A stretch of 64,000 nucleotides of DNA from Albugo candida (taxonomy: Eukaryota > Oomycota > Peronosporomycetes > Albuginales): positions 62,001-126,000 of the forward strand of contig JBDOQK010000051.1 of the NCBI GenBank assembly GCA_040437565.1, in the 5' to 3' direction. The notes under the pieces were generated by a model, which was not told the DNA's origin, searched no databases, and worked only from the letters and a program-made list of their open reading frames with translations. The position numbers were made by a program, and so were the translations under genes. Of the stretch, positions 59,571 to 64,000 are shown piece by piece; position 1 is the first letter of the stretch; every line of letters begins with the position of its first letter.

Positions 59571-61910
59571 AAAATGGACTTTTTCACGGATATATTTGAT
59601 TGGGTAGTAAGTGAGGCTTTTGTCCAATCAGATTGAATAAAGGAATTACACACAGAAGAACATTTGAAATTCAAATAAACAATAACATTTGCATTTCTTT
59701 ACGTGCGGTTCGCATGTCATAGAATTCTCATAAAATAGTGTTTTCAGCATTCAGTTATACGAATTCTTCGAATACAAAGAGGTTGTGCCTTATTGAGCGA
59801 TTATGTACGAGCGATTTGTATGAGTGGCTCAAAGTCTGAGCTGATGTATCGTTTGACTGTTATGTACGCCTGGTAGATCCGTACTTTGTATCTAGGTACC
59901 AGGATTGCCAGTCTGTTTGCTTCAATCCAAATGAATACAACGTGGGCCTGACCAAAATGTAGGTGTGTTATCGTCTTCTATTTAATCGACAAAGCTGCAA
60001 TTTAACTACGATAGCGGTAGTAGTATACGTGTTACAAGCAAATTTTATTGTTCGAATACGGCTACAAAAAGTGATAATGATCACCAAATTAGTATCCAAA
60101 GTGAAGCTTATTTGTGTCTTGTCATTAAGCGGCTTCATACATTTGATAAAAAGTGGTGCGATTACAGCACAAAAGCTTATCTTGTCTGTCCTGATATTAT
60201 ATCATGCTAGGAGGTAAGGTAACAGTTATGAAATCCGTAGACAAAATGCACTAATGTCGCCATTTTAAGGTTCCGCACAAACTTAATGCGTGAGCTAAAA
60301 GCCAACAGATACTATGTCATCTTTGACTCGGCCGTTCTTTAAAATAATAAAAGAGTAATCGTCGAGTAAAATACAGTCTTGGACCAAAGTACGAGCTGCT
60401 CGATGTTGCTTTTCAGTATGACCGTAGCCGCAAGCTTCCAGTCGGTTGTCCGTAAGAATTTACATCTCTCACAGAGACTGAGCTAGACGCAATGATTCAT
60501 TTCTTCAAACTCTTGTCGCAGAATTGAGCTCCCTCTCTACTAATCGCATATCGATGCTAAATGAATATCCATACAACACTGTCCTTCCTGACCATAATTG
60601 TATCGACTCAATCGAGATCACTCTGCTTATAAAGCTTATGCGTGGTACTGGTTGCAACCAAACGGAAACCAAGTGATTTTGTTGGTACAAGGGAGCTGGA
60701 ATGCAGAAACGATAGCATGTTGTTGTCAATACAAAAATCGTCGATCAGAACACGCAGTCAGAATATGCATACAATTACTAAACAAAAGCCTCGGACTTTA
60801 TGGCTTATAAGATCTCTTCTGCTTGCGATGAAGCCTATCATTCCATCATATCGATCAGTTTCACAGTCGAGATAGCGTTCAGTAATCAGTACATGCAAAC
60901 AAGTCGAGAACGGCAAGCGATGGAATTCCATCCAATTAAACGTCCGATTCAAAAGTTCGGCTAGCAAATTCAACGTGGAGAGAAAACAGTATTCTTTCTG
61001 CTATCTTGATTCTTTACTTGAGACAAAGTACTTTTACCATACATATTGTAAACAATTCACACGAATGGTTGGAAGGACATGGTGTACTTTTGTAATGTGT
61101 TACAGGAAAACATACTCCTCCAGAGCGCTTGGCCTGTGACCATAGTCATAAGCTGCAGGGTGAATGGAAAGTGACTCATATTAGTTCCATCGACATTTTG
61201 CTGCCATTTCTACATGATAATAGGCATTTATCAAGATGAAAGCGGGTTTGATTGGTAGCACTTTAAAACAGATTTCTACGAGAGAAAGAGGCACAATTTT
61301 GTGCACTATTACTCGCCCTCGTGATGTCGAGCGATTCCATTCATCGATTATTCATGTGACAATGCTCTACGTCATGTTGGTAGTCGCCATATCCAATGAA
61401 GATCACTCTGTGTGTGATGTCAAGATACTTATTTTCAAGCATTCCGCATATGCATTCATACATTCCTTCAGGTAATTAGTATGTTGGACTCAACTTGAAC
61501 GCAATTCATTCATTGCGTTATCGAATGATCTCTCAAAAAGATGTGGAAAGAGTCGCAGCCTTTCGGTGATAAAACCTCCAAGTTCTGCTAAATACTCAAC
61601 AGACTGCTGTCCTTTCAGATAAAGACACATGTGTCAGTATTTATCATCTAATGATACCCAATCCGGCGCCTGATGGATAAGAATATTCAAGTGAGCAAAG
61701 TATAGCCTCATATCTGCAGAAAATTTGATATATTGTATGGGAGTTTTGAATATTTGACCTCGATGTAACGATTTTCAGTCTGAGTACCGATCATTATCAC
61801 GTCATTCATTCGCATGCTTCTGAAAGATGTGTATCGGTCATGTTACTGGCAGAATCATCAGGATTGACTAAAATTTCTCGCTAAAGACTGCACGCATACC
61901 ACGAATGGTC
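59571..61910. other. Gene-poor stretch
   Basis: Short frames only (for example 60642-60875 and 61236-61475), with no recognised protein. The stretch ends at the SINE insertion site. Confidence 0.4.
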
Positions 61911-62425
61911 AATAAGAGGTTGCACCGGCGTCCGTACCCAGCTCAGTTAAGGGTGTTCGCCCGTAGTAATTTTATTTAGACGCCGTGCTGTTACTACAGT
62001 TTGGTGTTATCTACTCTATTCTAATCACTAGTATGTAACGCTCTGAAGGGCCCGGTTCAGCTGCTGTACAGTTATTTTCTGGTGTAGCTACCAGCGGCCT
62101 TGACACGTCCATATCTTCATTGAGTTTGTTGATATTTATGGGGAGGAATCTTTGCCTCCGCCCAGGGGCCCCAGTACCCAGCTCAGTCGGTTGGGCACTT
62201 AAGCGCACGGACCCTTACCGGAGGTCGTTAGTTCGATCCCCGGCAGTGCGGGCAGCCGTTTGAGCCCACCCAAGTAATAAGATTCGAAAATATCTGCCTC
62301 CCTAGGTTTGAAATCAAACTTAGGTGATATTCACACGGTCAGGGGCTCATGATAGGATAAGGAAGGTAGCTAAAGAACCAAATAAACAGTGTAATGAAAT
62401 CCTTGACAAAATAAGAGGTTGCACC
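61911..62425 (+). mobile_element. tRNA-derived SINE with nested insertion and target-site duplications
   Basis: A 16-bp direct repeat (aataagaggttgcacc) at 61911-61926 and 62410-62425 brackets an inserted element, 61927-62409. Inside, a second direct repeat of 14 bp (gtacccagctcagt) at 61934-61947 and 62174-62187 brackets a 226-bp insert, 61948-62173. Removing that insert leaves a 243-bp SINE: a tRNA-like head with RNA polymerase III box A (gctcagtcggtt) and box B (gttcgatccc), an unrelated body (gtttgagcccacccaag... atctgcctccctag) and a 3' end at ccttgacaa with no poly-A. The head matches the partial copy at 63873-64000. Confidence 0.85.
61948..62173. mobile_element. 226-bp insert nested in the SINE
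   Basis: It has its own 14-bp target-site duplication. Part of it recurs at 31742-31850. On the minus strand it holds a coding-like frame (about 62 codons) including ININKLNEDMDV and AAEPGPSERYI, which may be a fragment of a retroelement polyprotein. The type is unassigned. Confidence 0.65.
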
Positions 62426-63872
62426 ATCATTTATACCGAGGATTGGGAGTACTCGGTTTCAATATCTGTCACCTAGTCATGTCTTGATCGATAAAATGCT
62501 GCGTGTGATCACCAACGGACACTATACCAAGCACACACCCTTCTTTTGTACTCTGTCAATCATGTTCGGTATATTTGAAGCCTACCAAGTGGACGCATTC
62601 GTCTCTAATATGCGTGGTTTGAGCTGTAGTATTAAGTATCAGCTATATCCAGCTGTGATCGGCAGAGAAAGAATCGCTTACTGGGTGTGTCAAAATAATT
62701 CAAAACAGAAAGTGTAGCACTAATCAAACCAGCCAATAACCTTCTGTATCAACCTGAAGAAAATTGCTTTGCTGACAACGAGTGAATATGGCTAAACACG
62801 TTTCAGTGCTGGCGAAATGGACCGAATCAACGACCTGGTTCTTGTAGCAGCAAAGCTCTGTGACCATGAAAGCATACTCACTTGGACAAAAGATCCCGTA
62901 TCATTTGTTTGATATTTACTGCTTACTACAATCCATTTAGCCTCTTTTTCAAATATAGTTGTTGGTCCTCACAGAAGCAACAATTTACATCTTGGCGTTT
63001 GATAATCATATGCAGACGACGCATACATTGAAAGAATCAACGAATATGCATCCAATATGGTTGCTTCCGGTTCTGTGAGTAGACGATCATGTATTTTGTT
63101 CACCAATTCAGACTTATGCTCTAGAGACTCGAACGCTCGCATCAAATCGTATTCGAAATCCCCAATATGATGCCGCCCCCAAAGGTGATCTCGAGCTGTA
63201 TTCATGGATATACATCTTGGACAAGTACAAACATAGCGACATAGATCACCAATATATCTCGTTGAATTAATCTTGAATTTGTATGCTAGGCTTCAACAGC
63301 GCTCAAGGGAATCCTAGCAAGAGTAAGAATTTGCAACATCTTGTCGTCTAAACGCTTGTTGATTGCTCTGATTGTCTTTTTCAAGTTGATTTTAGCCAAT
63401 CATATTCACTTCTCTCATCATCCACAAATTGGATTTGGGAGCCGATATGGCCACAGACATTAATACTACGACGACAGACAAAAGTACTACGGCGACAGAC
63501 AATTGATCTAACCTATCACAGCTCACGAGATTATATTGTTGCTAAGTATGCGAGAACTGGCGAAGCAGCATATGTTATTATACCTTTCGCGCAGCCGACA
63601 CCACGTGGTGACATTTTTCAACATATCAACCGGAAGATCTCACATTACGCCCTGCTTAACAAGTTACTTTATAATATTCCTTTTTTCCTACATGTTTTTT
63701 TCCAATCTCTAAAGTTTTGCAATGACAGCTACATAAAGCTCTATGTCCAATGGCAACCGGCGCGAAGCCATGCTCTTCTGCTTATATCACTAAATACTTC
63801 TAATTCTAAAAGGGAGCCGTTAACCAGCCCCCATCCCTCCTAAATACAGCACTCTAAGGGGGTTACCGTACC
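62426..63872. other. Gene-poor stretch with one possible minus-strand ORF
   Basis: A 78-codon minus-strand frame with ATG at 63205 (63205-62969) contains HIGDFEYDLMRAFESLEHKSELVNKIHDRLL and could be an exon of an unrecognised gene. A short two-unit repeat (tactacg.cgacagacaa) lies near 63460-63505. Nothing else is assignable. Confidence 0.35.
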
Positions 63873-64000
63873 CAGCTCAGTCGGTTAAGCACATGAGCGC
63901 ACAGACCCCCTGCCGGAGGTCGTTAGTTCGATCCCCGGCAGTGTGGGAAGCGGTTTGAGCCCACCCAAGCAATAAGCTCGGAAAATATCTGCCTCCCTAG
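63873..64000 (+). mobile_element. tRNA-derived SINE, second copy (runs off the window)
   Basis: It starts at gtacccagctcagtcgg and shares box A, box B (gttcgatccccggcag) and the body up to atctgcctccctag with the copy at 62174-62305, differing by scattered substitutions. It is intact at its 5' end. The 3' end lies beyond the window. Confidence 0.85.

Noticed and set aside
62174-62260. Functional tRNA gene
   Set aside because: Box A and B are present, but the sequence recurs as a family with a long unrelated body and target-site duplications, so it is a SINE.
63455-63510. CRISPR-like or microsatellite repeat
   Set aside because: Only two imperfect units of about 21 bp, eukaryotic context.

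Overview
This is a eukaryotic, gene-dense but repeat-rich window. Introns are short (about 48-120 bp, GT...AG), coding GC is moderate and neighbouring genes are often only 14-125 bp apart. Gene content points to an oomycete, and a white-rust (Albugo-like) one is my best guess: a Cys-repeat protein of the type often labelled 'WRKY19-like' in oomycete annotations, a lamin, a NIPA transporter, Ty1/copia relics, and a secreted Cys-rich protein carrying CHxC soon after its signal peptide, as in the CHXC effector class described from Albugo. The species is inference.

Layout. 0.7-4.0 kb holds a disordered zinc-knuckle protein and a five-exon NIPA-type Mg transporter. 4-34 kb is an accessory stretch: diverged repeats, a secreted CxxC-rich CHXC candidate (14.4-15.8 kb) with a CxxC-containing ORF just downstream, a decayed DDE transposase (17.7-19.8 kb), a decayed myosin motor gene (22.75-25.98 kb, minus), a small secreted protein (26.5-27.5 kb), copia pol debris with an Hsp70 fragment (30.8-32.3 kb), and long noncoding stretches. 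34.4-41.7 kb holds a helical-repeat protein, a coiled-coil PHD-finger protein and the Cys-repeat protein. 42.1-57.6 kb is an extremely compact housekeeping block: SPRY-LisH-CTLH (RanBP9/GID) protein, MCM2, a membrane pseudokinase, a small secreted or GPI-type protein, a Tudor-like repeat protein fused to a polytopic membrane domain, a Galpha/Arf-like GTPase, two nuclear-looking proteins and an EF-hand protein. A lamin follows (57.6-59.1 kb), with lamin-tail domain and, after splicing, a CCVL CaaX box. 59.2-64 kb is repeats, including a perfect 376-bp palindrome and a tRNA-derived SINE family with one nested insertion and target-site duplications.

Assembly. There are eleven 100-N gaps. Six are flanked by exact direct repeats of 23-819 bp, and two more share 3 bp. 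In the genes crossed by such gaps, collapsing the duplicate restores the reading frame, so these gaps are unmerged contig overlaps rather than missing sequence or biological duplications. Coordinates below are those of the window as given.

Functionally the intact genes cover replication (MCM2), nuclear architecture and chromatin (lamin, PHD, AT-hook protein), ubiquitin ligase scaffolding (RanBP9-like), signalling (GTPase, pseudokinase, EF-hand), ion transport (NIPA) and probable host-interaction secretion (CHXC-type and two small secreted proteins).
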